DNA of 64,000 bases, taken from Streptomyces sp. S465 (lineage in GTDB: Bacteria > Actinomycetota > Actinomycetes > Streptomycetales > Streptomycetaceae). The notes beneath the pieces were generated by a model that worked only from the letters and a program-made list of their open reading frames with translations, ran no database searches and had not been told where the DNA came from. A program made the translations under genes and the position numbers. The DNA lies in NCBI RefSeq assembly GCF_026898115.1, contig NZ_CP114036.1:3534001-3598000 (forward strand), given 5' to 3'. This document shows, in pieces, positions 17,809 to 26,427 of the stretch (within the stretch, counting starts at the first letter, position 1; each line of letters begins with the position of its first letter).

Positions 17809-19178
17809 GCGGTGTCCTCGGCGGTCTCGGTCGCGGCGGTGCCGGTCGCCGCGGTCTCGGTCGCGGGGGCGCCGGTCGCCGCGGTGGCTCGGGCGGGGTC
17901 GTGCGTGGGCAGCACGGCGGTCACCTCGTAACCGCCGTCCGGCGTCGGGCCGGTGGTCAGCTCGCCCCCTAGCATCGCAGCGCGCTCCCGCATCCCGAGC
18001 AGCCCGTGCCCGGCGCCCGGCGAGGGCGGGGCGGGCCGGTCCGGCGGGGTGTTGACGACCCGTACGGTGAGCCCGCGCCGCTGGTACCCCAGCTCCACCC
18101 GTGCCTCGGCCCCCGGCGCGTGCCGCATCACATTGCTCAGCGCCTCCTGCACGATGCGGAACGCCGACAGCTCGACACCCGGCGGCAGCGGCCGCCGCTC
18201 CCCGGTGACCTCGGTGCCGATCGCGATCCCGGTCCCCCGCACCGTGCCCACCAGCTCGTCCAGCCGGTCCAGGGTGGGCTGCGGGGCGTGCCGGGCGGCG
18301 TCGGCCAGGGCGTCCTCGGAGCGCAGCACGCCCAGCACCCGGCGCAGTTCGGCCAGCGCCTCGACCGCGTTCTGACGGATGCCCGCGAGGTTCTCCTTCA
18401 GCTCGTCCGAGGGGTTCTCGGCCAGATGCGGGGCGACCTGCGCCTGGATGGAGATCACCGACATGTGATGCGCCACCACGTCGTGCAGTTCACGGGCGAT
18501 CCGGCTGCGTTCCTCCAGCAGGGTGCGCCGGGCCCGTTCCTCCGCGGTGAGCTCCTCCTGCTCGACCAGCCGGGTCCGGGCCACCCGGCGCCCGCGCAGC
18601 GCGGCGCCCACCACCACGGCGATCGCGAACCACAGGGTGCCCGTGTTGAGGACCGCGGTGTGGGCCGCCAAGTGGTCCTCGGTGTGGCGCCGCAGGCCGA
18701 TGAGCACATTGAGCGCCCCCGACAGCAGGGTCAGCACCACCGCCTCGACCACGATCCGCGGGCGGACCCGCAGCGCGAGGAGGAACAGCAGGAGGGTGTG
18801 CAGCGCCATCTGCCCGTCGTTCCAGGGCCAGTGCGCGGGATTCTCGCCGCACACCGCCGCCAGGAAGAGCACGGCGGTCGACAGCCACCAGGCGGCTATG
18901 GGCCGGGTCAGCGCGAGGAGGACGGCCACCGACTGGAGCACCACGAACAGCAGCGGATCGGGCCCCGGCACGGACGCGACGCGGGGCCCGTCCATCTCGA
19001 TCACGTTGAGCTGGCCCATGAGCACGGCGCAGAGCACCACGAGCACATGGGGCGTCCAGGCCAGCCAGCGCATCCGCGGCAGCGGGTCGCGCGCCAGCGT
19101 GCACAGGTCCTCGCGCAGGACGCGCGGCACCGCCCGCAGTCCCGCCGTCAGTCGGCCCGCCCTCGTACTGCCCGTCAT
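17805..19178 (-). CDS. NarL-type sensor histidine kinase
   Basis: A 457-residue kinase. The N-terminal 170 residues carry about five hydrophobic segments without a large extracytoplasmic loop, suggesting an in-membrane sensor. The HisKA_3 dimerisation domain has the phospho-acceptor His in SRIARELHDVVAHHMSVI. The HATPase domain ends with the GHGLLGMRERAAMLGG G-box. The C-terminal 25 residues are Ala/Thr/Glu repeats (ATAATGAPATETAATGTAAT) of no evident function. ATG 19178 is preceded by AGGGTCAAGG; an ATG at 19196 overlaps the acyltransferase stop and is also possible. It pairs with the downstream regulator. Confidence 0.88.
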   Translation of the reverse strand: MTGSTRAGRLTAGLRAVPRVLREDLCTLARDPLPRMRWLAWTPHVLVVLCAVLMGQLNVIEMDGPRVASVPGPDPLLFVVLQSVAVLLALTRPIAAWWLSTAVLFLAAVCGENPAHWPWNDGQMALHTLLLFLLALRVRPRIVVEAVVLTLLSGALNVLIGLRRHTEDHLAAHTAVLNTGTLWFAIAVVVGAALRGRRVARTRLVEQEELTAEERARRTLLEERSRIARELHDVVAHHMSVISIQAQVAPHLAENPSDELKENLAGIRQNAVEALAELRRVLGVLRSEDALADAARHAPQPTLDRLDELVGTVRGTGIAIGTEVTGERRPLPPGVELSAFRIVQEALSNVMRHAPGAEARVELGYQRRGLTVRVVNTPPDRPAPPSPGAGHGLLGMRERAAMLGGELTTGPTPDGGYEVTAVLPTHDPARATAATGAPATETAATGTAATETAEDTA

Positions 19179-19188
19179 GACCTTGACC

Positions 19189-20415
19189 CTAGACATTCCG
19201 CTCCGCCACCTGCCCGGCCCCCCGCGTGGGACGTCCCCCGCGGACGGGCCGGCCCCCGCGACGGACGACCCGGCTGCCGCCCTTCCGCGGCCGCCCCGCC
19301 TCGTAGCTGTGGAACGCCGCCCAGCAGATCAGCAGCGCCACCGCGAACACCGGCAGCCACAGCAGCCGGTCGACCACCCAGCCGGGGCCGTCGGGCACGG
19401 TGTGCAGTCCGGCCAGCGGTCCGGCCGGCCGCAGGGTGGTCACGGTGACCGCCATCATCGCGGTCTGGTGCCACAGGAATATCGTCATCGCGGAGAGGTT
19501 GACCAGCGCCACCGCCGCCCACGCGGCGGGCCGCGCCATCGCCCGGCGCAGCGGACCGCGCAGCAGCAGGGCCGCGCCGCACTGGGCGAGGCCGAAGGTG
19601 ACGGCGGCCAGGGTGGGTGGGTTGAGGTTGGAGACCGGGGCGCCGGGCACCCCGACCATGGCCGCCGGATAGCCGCCGACCAGGACGAGCCCGGCGGTGA
19701 CGACCACGCCCCCGATCAGCAGCACCCACCCGGCCAACCGCCCGCGCGGCCGGCCCTGGCCCCACATGGCGCCCAGGCAGTACGGAACCAGCCAGCCCGC
19801 CGGCAGGTTGATCCAGCCGAGCCAGGCCGGGCCGTCGAAGCCGAACCGGACCAGGTCCACATGCAGCACGACGGCGAGCGGCCACAGCGGATGCAGCCGC
19901 GCCACCAGCGGGGTCGCGGCCGTGAGCACCGCGTAGACCAGCAGGAACCACAGCGGGGACAGGACGAGTTTGAGCAGCGTGTGCACGGTCAGCAGGCTCA
20001 CCCCGGAGCCGAGCAGCACTCCCGCCGCCACGGCCCACACGGTGAGCACGACGGCGACGGGCCGGAACAGCCGGGCCAGCCGGGCCCGCAGCCACCGCCG
20101 GTAGCCGACGCCCCGGGCGCGGGCGGCGGCGTAGCCCTTGGCAGCCGTATGCCCGCCGACCAGGAAGAACAGCGCGAGGGTCTGGAACACCCAGGAGACC
20201 GGGGCGAGTTCGGGCTGGTACCGCAGCGGGCTGGCCGCGCGCAGGGTGCCGCTGTCGGCGACGAGCGCGGTCACCAGCCAGTGGCCGAGCACGACACCAA
20301 GGATGGCGACGACCCGCAGGGCGTCCACGGCACGGTCGCGGCCGGGCGGGGTGGCGGCGTCGATCCGCCGCACGAGGGCACGCACCCGGCCGAGGCCACG
20401 GAGGTCACGCATCAC
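19189..20415 (-). CDS. Integral membrane acyltransferase (acyltransferase-3 family)
   Basis: A 408-residue protein with about ten membrane helices. The family hallmark His lies at the end of the first helix (DALRVVAILGVVLGHWLV), followed by LFFLVGGHTAAKGY. Acyltransferase-3 proteins acylate sugars, cell-wall polymers or antibiotics from the cytosolic side. The C-terminal tail is an Arg/Gly-rich basic extension. Its start overlaps the hydrolase stop by 11 bp and its stop reaches the kinase start region, so the four genes form one operon. The context suggests a two-component system sensing or repairing envelope change. Confidence 0.82.
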   Translation of the reverse strand: MMRDLRGLGRVRALVRRIDAATPPGRDRAVDALRVVAILGVVLGHWLVTALVADSGTLRAASPLRYQPELAPVSWVFQTLALFFLVGGHTAAKGYAAARARGVGYRRWLRARLARLFRPVAVVLTVWAVAAGVLLGSGVSLLTVHTLLKLVLSPLWFLLVYAVLTAATPLVARLHPLWPLAVVLHVDLVRFGFDGPAWLGWINLPAGWLVPYCLGAMWGQGRPRGRLAGWVLLIGGVVVTAGLVLVGGYPAAMVGVPGAPVSNLNPPTLAAVTFGLAQCGAALLLRGPLRRAMARPAAWAAVALVNLSAMTIFLWHQTAMMAVTVTTLRPAGPLAGLHTVPDGPGWVVDRLLWLPVFAVALLICWAAFHSYEAGRPRKGGSRVVRRGGRPVRGGRPTRGAGQVAERNV

Positions 20416-21328
20416 GGCCCGCCACGATGCGGCTCATGCTCACCAGGGCGGTGGACCCGGGCTTGAGGTAGTCGCTGTGCCCGGCGTCCCCCGCGTCGAA
20501 GACCCGTGCGCCGAACTCGCGCGAGACCGGGTCGGTACCGAAGCCGACGGTCGTGACCAGCAGCGGTATCCGCACATGCGGCACCCCGCCGATCCAGTCG
20601 CTGCCGCCCCGCCCGGCCCAGACGGTGGCCCGGGTGCGCAGTTGCCGGGCGCTGTCGAACCCGGTGCCGGGGCTGCCGTACAGGACGATGTCCTCGGCAT
20701 CCAGTCCATGTGCGGCCCTGGCGCAGACCACGGAACCGTAGGAGTGGCACAGCAGCGAGATCCGGGCCCCGGGCTTGGCCGCGGTCAACTCCCGCACGAA
20801 CGAGACGAGTCGGGGCGCCGCGCTGTCGGCCAGCCCGGTGGTCAGCACCTCGGGTTCCACGGTGCCGGGCGTCTTGTACCCGAGCCAGCTGACGACGGCG
20901 GCCTTCTCCCCCAGCCGACGGCTCAGCGCGAGGGCCCCGTTCCGGAGCCGCGCGTAGGTGTCCAGGCTGGTGTCCGACCCCGGTACCAGCACCGCGACGC
21001 GCCGGGCGCGCCCCAGGTCCCCGTACACCTCGACGGCACGCCCCCCGTCCCGCCCGTCGAAGGACAGAAAGCGCCGCCCCGGCTTCCGCATGGTCCGCAG
21101 GGCGGCCGCCCGCCGCCGGTCCCCGTGCCGGTCGGCCATCCGCTCGGCCGCCCGAATCCCCTCCCGGTTGGCCGCGTACCGCTCCTGGAGCCCCGCGACG
21201 CTCACCGGCCCCAGCGCCACGGGCTTCGGCGCCGGCACCTCACCGGGACCCGAGGCCCCCACCAGCGGTACCACCACCGAGGCGGTGACCAGCGCCGCGA
21301 GCAGGGCGCGACGAAGACGGGACGCCAT
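20405..21328 (-). CDS. Exported alpha/beta hydrolase of the DUF1023 (Abhydrolase_8) type
   Basis: A 307-residue protein. Residues 1-27 form a Sec signal or membrane anchor (RRALLAALVTASVVVPLVGA). The nucleophile elbow is SLLCHSYGSVV (normally GHSYGS, here Cys replaces the first Gly), with later Asp and His in FDAGDAGHSDYL. DUF1023 hydrolases are abundant and uncharacterised in actinobacteria. It is the first gene of the overlapping operon with acyltransferase, kinase and regulator; GGAAGGAAC precedes ATG 21328. Confidence 0.82.
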   Translation of the reverse strand: MASRLRRALLAALVTASVVVPLVGASGPGEVPAPKPVALGPVSVAGLQERYAANREGIRAAERMADRHGDRRRAAALRTMRKPGRRFLSFDGRDGGRAVEVYGDLGRARRVAVLVPGSDTSLDTYARLRNGALALSRRLGEKAAVVSWLGYKTPGTVEPEVLTTGLADSAAPRLVSFVRELTAAKPGARISLLCHSYGSVVCARAAHGLDAEDIVLYGSPGTGFDSARQLRTRATVWAGRGGSDWIGGVPHVRIPLLVTTVGFGTDPVSREFGARVFDAGDAGHSDYLKPGSTALVSMSRIVAGRDA

Positions 21329-21570
21329 GACTGTTCCTTCCGTACCGACCGATGTCGTGTGTACGGAAGGTATGGAGCCGACCGTGTGGTCGGCGTCCCA
21401 CCAGGGAGTGCATCTGGGAGGTAGCTCTCAGGTACTACGGGTAGGGGGTCGGCCCGCCGGCGAGGCGGTCACGCCGTCCGTATTCGGCCCGCGAGCGCGT
21501 CCAACTCCCCCGCCTTGGCGGCGGCCTACGTCAGCCCTCCCTTGATTCGGCCGCCAAGGTCGCACGGGAG

Positions 21571-21933
21571 ATGGTCTCGGGGCTGCTCTCGGCCACCGGG
21601 CACCCCTCCCTCATCGACACCGCCCGCCTCCTCGTCTCCGAGCTGGTGTCCAACGTGCACCTGCACACCAAGGTCCCGCTCCTGATGCTGGAGGCCACGG
21701 TCCGCGCGGACCAACTCCACGTATCCGTACGGGACGAGGACCCCTCCGGGATGCCCAATACGACAACGCGACCCACTCCACACGCCGAACACGGCCGCGG
21801 CTTACTCCTGGTCCAGGCGTACGCGGACGCGTGGGGCACCGTCTGGCACGGCGGGCTGCACCCGCGCGGCAAGAGCGTGTGGTTCGAGCTGGCCGACCAG
21901 CCGCGAGCACGGTCCGGTTCGTCCAACGCCTGA
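21571..21933 (+). CDS. Anti-sigma-type ATP-binding protein, N-terminus uncertain
   Basis: 120 residues from the first available ATG. It has the GHKL kinase-like fold of RsbW/SpoIIAB anti-sigma proteins: N-box LLVSELVSNVHLHT, VSVRDEDP as G1 box and HGRGLLLVQAYAD as G2 box. Such proteins bind sigma factors or STAS antagonists. Homology clearly continues upstream in frame (LDSAAKVARE), but between the stop at 21442 and 21571 there is no ATG, GTG or TTG in frame. Either the start is unusual, an upstream frameshift broke the gene, or it is a truncated relic. A TTA codon at 21802-21804 adds possible bldA control. Confidence 0.6.
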   Translation: MVSGLLSATGHPSLIDTARLLVSELVSNVHLHTKVPLLMLEATVRADQLHVSVRDEDPSGMPNTTTRPTPHAEHGRGLLLVQAYADAWGTVWHGGLHPRGKSVWFELADQPRARSGSSNA

Positions 21934-22012
21934 CCCATCGGACAGATCGGGTCCGGCGTGACGCCCGGTCGCCGGACCTCAGAAGAAAATCCATGGCTGA
22001 TGTGCACCGCAT

Positions 22013-22810
22013 ATGGCAATGTCCCTCGCCGTGGCAGACATCGACGGCATCACCATCACCCGGCTCTCCGAGCGCCCGGCGCTGATCGACCGCGTCTATG
22101 ACATCGACGGGAACTGGCCCGCCTTCCTCCCCCATGAGCTGGTCGGGAACGCCCTGCTGAACCAGGTGCCGACGGACTTCCCCGAGTACTGCGTGGTAGC
22201 GACCGACGGCGACCGGGTGGTGGCGCGGGGGTTCAGCGTGCCGTTCAACGCCGAGCTCGACGGGCGGGAGGACATGCCCGACCAGGGCTGGAGCCGCGTG
22301 CTGGCGTGGGCGTTCCGCGATCGGCGCCGCGGGCAGCCGCCGACGGCGGCCAGCGCGCTGGAGATCACGGTGGACAGCGCGTACCTCGGCGGCGGTCTGT
22401 CCTACCCCATGCTGGCGGCGATGCGGGAGGCGGTCCGGGAGCAGGGCCACGAGTCGCTGCTGGCCCCGGTCCGCCCGACGGCCAAGCACCGGCAACCGCA
22501 CGTCCCCATGGCCGACTACATCCTCCAGCTGCGCGACGACGGACTGCCGAGCGACCCCTGGCTACGGGTGCACGTCAAAAGTGGCGGCACCGTCGAGAAG
22601 GTCGCGCCCGCGTCGATGACGGTCAGCGGATCCCTGGCCCAGTGGCGGCAGTGGACCGACCTGCCCTTCGACCGCGACGGTGACGTCGAGGTGCCCGGCG
22701 CGCTGGTCCCGGTGCGGTGCGACCTCATCCATGACCGCGCGGTCTACGTCGAACCCAACGTGTGGGTCCGGCATGGCGCACGCAGCCACCCCTACCCCTC
22801 GGGCACGTAG
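22013..22810 (+). CDS. GNAT-like acyltransferase of unknown substrate
   Basis: A 265-residue soluble protein. The central part (ALEITVDSAYLGGGLSYPMLAAMREAVREQGHESLLAPVRP) resembles the acetyl-CoA loop of GNAT enzymes, with GGG in place of the usual Q/RxxGxG/A. It belongs to a family common in streptomycetes and usually annotated as N-acetyltransferase. The exact start among ATG 22013 and 22019 is uncertain since no ribosome binding site stands out. Its last 19 bp overlap the 3' end of the convergent SRPBCC gene. Confidence 0.65.
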   Translation: MAMSLAVADIDGITITRLSERPALIDRVYDIDGNWPAFLPHELVGNALLNQVPTDFPEYCVVATDGDRVVARGFSVPFNAELDGREDMPDQGWSRVLAWAFRDRRRGQPPTAASALEITVDSAYLGGGLSYPMLAAMREAVREQGHESLLAPVRPTAKHRQPHVPMADYILQLRDDGLPSDPWLRVHVKSGGTVEKVAPASMTVSGSLAQWRQWTDLPFDRDGDVEVPGALVPVRCDLIHDRAVYVEPNVWVRHGARSHPYPSGT

Positions 22811-23424
22811 AACTCCGTCGTCGCCCGCACCGCGGCCGCCGCCACATCCGCCGACGCGCCCGAAGCCGCGTACGCCACGCCCCAGGCTTCGCTGCTGCGG
22901 GTCATGAACTCCCGCCCCTCGGCCGAGGTCTGCCACGCCTCCGGGCCGGCGGGGAGTTCGCCACCCGACAGATACAGCCCGAGGCCGAGCAGTCCGCCGT
23001 CCCAGCCGACGCCCACCGCACCGGGGCCGAACTGGTCCCACATCTCGGGCGGTACGACCGCGACATGCTCCAGCTCGAACACGGTCCGCTCCTCGCCCTC
23101 GGCCGTCAGCCGGACCTCGACCTCGCTGAATCCGGGGTTCTCGCCGAACAGCCAGCTCACCGCGAGCAGTCGTGGCGGCTCACAGCGCAGGATCTCGCCG
23201 CCCGCATTGCCCTCCAGCTGGTAGTGGCCACCGAGCTTCAGGTCACCGCTCACCGGCAGGAACCAGCGGCCGATCCGCTCCGGGTCGGTGCACGCGTCCC
23301 ATACGTCCTTGATCGCGGCGTCGTAGGTGCGCCGCACCAGGATGGTGCGCGCCTCCCCCTCGGGCACCTCGCGGGTGCCGACCTCGCGGTGGATGTGGTT
23401 GATCTGGTCGACGATCTCGCTCAT
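22792..23424 (-). CDS. SRPBCC/AHSA1-domain protein
   Basis: A 210-residue protein with the Bet v1-like fold of the AHSA1 group. It has an N-terminal strand IHREVGTREVPEGEARTILVRRTYDA, the typical VWDACTDPERIGRWF motif, LGGHYQLEGNAGGEIL and a C-terminal helix. These proteins bind hydrophobic ligands and are habitually encoded next to ArsR regulators, as here (three bases apart). The pair probably responds to and sequesters or modifies a lipophilic compound; the ligand is unknown. Confidence 0.85.
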   Translation of the reverse strand: MSEIVDQINHIHREVGTREVPEGEARTILVRRTYDAAIKDVWDACTDPERIGRWFLPVSGDLKLGGHYQLEGNAGGEILRCEPPRLLAVSWLFGENPGFSEVEVRLTAEGEERTVFELEHVAVVPPEMWDQFGPGAVGVGWDGGLLGLGLYLSGGELPAGPEAWQTSAEGREFMTRSSEAWGVAYAASGASADVAAAAVRATTEFYVPEG

Positions 23425-23427
23425 GGC

Positions 23428-23805
23428 CTACGTCTCCCCATCGGTATCGGTCGCACGGTCGCCGCCGCGCTCCTGGTCGAGCCGTCGTCGGCGGTTGCCC
23501 CGCGCCAGTTCCGTCCCCAGCGCGTCCAGCCGCTGCTCCCAGAAGCCCCGGAACCGCTCGAGCCACCGGTCGACTTCCCGCAGGGGGGCGGCCTCGACGG
23601 CATACAGCCGCCGTGTGCCCTCGGCCCGTACGGAGGCGAATCCGGCTTCCCGCAACACCCGCAGATGCTGCGACACGGCGGGCTGCGAGATGCCGAACTC
23701 CTGCTGGATGACGGAGCTGACCTGGCCGGATGGCTGCTCTCCCGCGGCGAGCAGCTCCAGTATCCGGCGCCGGACGGGGTCTCCCAGGACATCGAGTGCG
23801 TGCAC
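23428..23805 (-). CDS. ArsR-family winged-helix regulator
   Basis: A 125-residue regulator. The HTH reads ALDVLGDPVRRRILELLAAGEQPSGQVSSVI-FGISQPAVSQHLRVLREAGF, followed by a beta-wing (VRAEGTRRLYAVE). No metal-binding CxC is present, so it belongs to the metal-independent type that partners SRPBCC proteins. GTG 23805 gives the usual family N-terminus; a TTG at 23841 would add 12 residues and place the palindrome at 23828 inside the gene. It is co-transcribed with the SRPBCC gene and probably self-repressing. Confidence 0.85.
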   Translation of the reverse strand: MHALDVLGDPVRRRILELLAAGEQPSGQVSSVIQQEFGISQPAVSQHLRVLREAGFASVRAEGTRRLYAVEAAPLREVDRWLERFRGFWEQRLDALGTELARGNRRRRLDQERGGDRATDTDGET

Positions 23806-23827
23806 ATCGGGACTCTGCCAGCTGCCG

Positions 23828-23837
23828 CTTATATAAG
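23828..23837 (-). promoter_or_regulatory. Perfect AT palindrome upstream of the ArsR gene
   Basis: CTTATATAAG is a perfect 10-bp palindrome in otherwise GC-rich DNA, 22 bp upstream of GTG 23805, with TTGACT immediately 5' on the minus strand. It could be the operator bound by the ArsR protein or the -10 region of its promoter. Confidence 0.45.
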
Positions 23838-23889
23838 TCAAGGCTTAACAAGAGGGGGCGACGCTCCGCCGGATGCCCCGCCCCCCCCG

Positions 23890-24561
23890 CTACCTCGGCG
23901 GCCGCCGCAGCAGCCCCCGTTCCATGGCCACGACCACGGCGCGGGTCCGGTCATTCACATCGAGCTTGGCGAAGAGCCGCAGCAGATGGGTCTTGACCGT
24001 GGCCTCCGCGATGACGAGCCGCTGACCGATCTCGGCGTTGGTGAGCCCGTCGGCGACCGCGTTCAGCACAATGGAGGGGCTGCCGGTCTCCTCCACCAGC
24101 AGCCTCGGGTTGTCCTTCTGGACCGCCGCCGTCTGGGCGCGCAGCGGGTCGACATGCTGCTTGGCGTCCAGCTCCGAACCCTTCATGGTCACTTCGACCA
24201 GCAGGGTCTCGCCGTCCTTCGACATACGGGGCGGGGCGACGGTCCCGACCTCGCGCAGCCGCTCCATCCGGGCGACGACGTCCCGCGCGGCGGCGTCGGC
24301 CGCCGCCTTGTCCAGGGCGCCCGCGCCCGGCCTCGCCGAGATCAGCACCTGCTCGGTGGGGCGGCGCTGGAGATGTCCGTCGGCCGCCATGGCCTCGGCC
24401 CGGCCGGCCTCGCCGACCCGGTAGTCCTCGGTGGTCGCGCCATAGGTGCCGACCGCACTGCCGATGCCCAGGCACAGCACCACGAACACCAGCCATCCGA
24501 CGATGGCACGCCAGGGGTGCAGAGCGCTCCGGCGAGCGGCGCGCACAGGTAGCTGTTTCAT
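23890..24561 (-). pseudogene. Chimera: MMPL transporter N-terminus fused to LuxR output domain
   Basis: One open frame of 223 residues joins two unrelated halves. Residues 1-163 are the start of an MMPL/RND-type transporter: basic N-terminus, first membrane helix (IVGWLVFVVLCLGIGSAVGTY), then the periplasmic porter segment with the ETGS motif that normally precedes helix two. Residues 165-223 are the LuxR DNA-binding domain of a NarL-type response regulator (VLNAVADGLTNAEIGQRLVIAEATVKTHLLRLFAKL). The junction lies near 24070. Transporter genes of this type often neighbour two-component genes, so an in-frame deletion removing most of the transporter, the kinase and the receiver is the simplest origin. 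The membrane-tethered HTH could still be made; function is doubtful. Confidence 0.75.
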
Positions 24562-24669
24562 ACGGCCAAGCCTTGTTGACCAGGCCCTTCGCCCAACAGC
24601 ATCACCCGGTTGTACTTTCGATCCACCGGTCGGTGTACCCCCCTGGTGGGGTTATCCCCCCTCCGCACG

Positions 24670-24987
24670 TCACCGAGGCGGCGGGGGCGGGCCCGGGGGC
24701 CGCTGCGGGCGCGGCGGGTTCGGGGGCTGGGGCGGGCCCGGCGGGTTCGGGGCCCAGGGCCGGATGCGGCGACCCCTCCTCCGCAGCCAGTCGCGCTTCA
24801 CCTCGTCCATGGCCGCGTGCCACTGCATATGGCCGCACCCGGCACAGACGAAGGCGTTGAAGACGGTGTGCTTGCTGACGAGCCCACCCGGTTTGCGCAT
24901 TCCGAACTGCCCGGCCAACTCGATCTCGTAGACCTCGTCGCCCCCGCAGGCCGCACACCGGCCACCCTGCATGTTCTCCATCGCCAT
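24670..24987 (-). CDS. Small zinc-ribbon protein with proline-rich tail
   Basis: A 105-residue protein from ATG 24987. Residues 9-55 contain CAAC and CAGC knuckles separated by about 34 residues, the spacing of a zinc ribbon. The C-terminal 35 residues are a Pro/Arg-rich tail (NPPGPPQPPNPPRPQRPPGP) of the kind that is disordered or binds partner proteins. It is conserved in streptomycetes next to the phosphatase-like gene, as here, where it is transcribed divergently. Role unknown. Confidence 0.75.
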   Translation of the reverse strand: MAMENMQGGRCAACGGDEVYEIELAGQFGMRKPGGLVSKHTVFNAFVCAGCGHMQWHAAMDEVKRDWLRRRGRRIRPWAPNPPGPPQPPNPPRPQRPPGPPPPPR

Positions 24988-25111
24988 GCCGACCGACCCT
25001 ATCCAGGCCGGTCGATGCGGCGTGTCCACGTGGCCCCGGCACGATGTCCATCGGGACCGGTTATTGGGACACCATGTCCATTTTCTCGCCGCAGGGGCGA
25101 CAATAGGTCAC

Positions 25112-25912
25112 ATGCCGATACCCAGCGCCGTGCCCAGCCGTGCCGAACTGATCGACCACCTCATCCGTACGCGCATCGCGGGCGATGTCGCCACCCCCCG
25201 CGAGAACAACCTCTCCCACTACCGCAAGCTCGCGAACGGCGACCGCCACTACTGGCTGGGACTGGAGCTGGGCGACCGCTGGACTGATGAGCAGGACGTG
25301 CTGGCGGTCATGGCGGAGCGGTGCGGGGTGGTCGACGACCCGGAGCACCGCTCGGGGCAGGACACCATCGACCCGGAGCTGACGGTCGGCGCGCTGGACC
25401 GGATGGCGTCGGTGCTGCGGAAGGCGGCGGAGGCGAAGGAGCGGGTGCTGTTCGCCACCGGGCATCCGGGCGGGCTGCTGGAGGTCCACCGGGCCACGGC
25501 GGCGGCGCTGCGGGCGGCGGGGTGCGAGATCGTGGAGATCCCGGGCGGACTCCAGGCGGACGAGGGGTACGTCTTCCAGTTCTGCGACGTGGCGATGCTG
25601 GAGCGGGGCGCCACCCTGTGGCACACCCACTCCCCCGCGCCCATGGCGGCGATCCTCGACGGACTGGCCCACGAGGGGCGCCCGCTGCCCGATCTGGTGG
25701 TCGCCGACCACGGCTGGGCGGGGTGCGCGGGACAGCGGGGCATCGACGCGGTCGGCTACGCGGACTGCAATGACCCGGCGCTCTTCCTGGGCGAGTCCGA
25801 GGGCACGCTGTCGGTGGTGGTCCCGCTGGACGACCACGTCACCAGCCCGAGGTTCTACGACCCGATGACGGCGTACCTGCTGGACGCGGCGGGACTGACG
25901 GCCCAGTTCTGA
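25112..25912 (+). CDS. Conserved actinobacterial phosphatase-like protein
   Basis: A 266-residue soluble protein of a family usually annotated as phosphatase in Streptomyces. Conserved segments include RENNLSHYRKLANGDRHYWLGLELG, FATGHPGGLLEVH, LWHTHSPAPM and VVADHGWAGCA. The His/Asp-rich segments could bind a metal, but I cannot assign a catalytic motif with confidence. The start ATG lies 124 bp from the divergent zinc-ribbon gene. Genome position matches the SCO2771 neighbourhood preceding thioesterase II. Confidence 0.65.
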   Translation: MPIPSAVPSRAELIDHLIRTRIAGDVATPRENNLSHYRKLANGDRHYWLGLELGDRWTDEQDVLAVMAERCGVVDDPEHRSGQDTIDPELTVGALDRMASVLRKAAEAKERVLFATGHPGGLLEVHRATAAALRAAGCEIVEIPGGLQADEGYVFQFCDVAMLERGATLWHTHSPAPMAAILDGLAHEGRPLPDLVVADHGWAGCAGQRGIDAVGYADCNDPALFLGESEGTLSVVVPLDDHVTSPRFYDPMTAYLLDAAGLTAQF

Positions 25913-25984
25913 CCCGAGCGGGACGGCCCGTTCGGCGCCGGGCCCACGGAGGTCCCGTACGACGCGTCGGTACCGGACCCGCAG

Positions 25985-26340
25985 ACGGCCCGCCCGACGT
26001 CCGGCCCACGCACGGCCTGTCTGCGCCCGGCACACGCACGGCCCACAGGGCGCACGGCGCATGGACGACACGCCGTGGCCGGGCCCACAGACGGCACGCA
26101 GGCGCCCGACGCACGCACGACCCGCCGCGGCCGGGCCCACAGACGACCTGGGCCCGTAGACGGCCCCCAGTGCCCGACGCACGCACGACCCGGCGGCCTC
26201 CAGCGCACGCACGGCCTGACGCGGCCGGGACCGCAAACGGCCCGCCGGTGCCCGACGCACGCACGACCCGCCGCGGCCGGGCCCGCAGACGACCCGCAGG
26301 GCGCCCCGCGCACGGACGACACGCCCGCGCCCGGCGTACC
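25985..26340. repeat. Degenerate GC-rich tandem repeats between two genes
   Basis: The 515-bp gap between the phosphatase-like and thioesterase genes is dominated by imperfect repeats. The clearest copies begin at 26104, 26172 and 26250 with GCCCGACGCACGCACGACCC; copies one and three continue nearly identically for about 45 bp. Shorter versions occur from 25990. Spacing is irregular (68 and 78 bp). No gene, terminator U-tract or promoter is evident. The frames through it encode only repetitive Arg/Gly/Ala sequence. Confidence 0.7.
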
Positions 26341-26427
26341 CGGGCCTACCCGGGCCGCCCCCGCGCCCCGCGCCCCTGCGCCGGGCGCACCCGGGCCGCC
26401 CCGTGCGCCCCGCCGTCGCCGCCGTGC

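Noticed and set aside
24519..24532. Partial CebR-like core AGAGCGCTCC in the chimeric MMPL gene
   Set aside because: Only the central palindrome matches; the flanks do not, and it lies within coding sequence.
25985..26340. Repeats considered as a CRISPR array
   Set aside because: Units are degenerate, irregularly spaced (68 and 78 bp), without unique spacers or cas genes.
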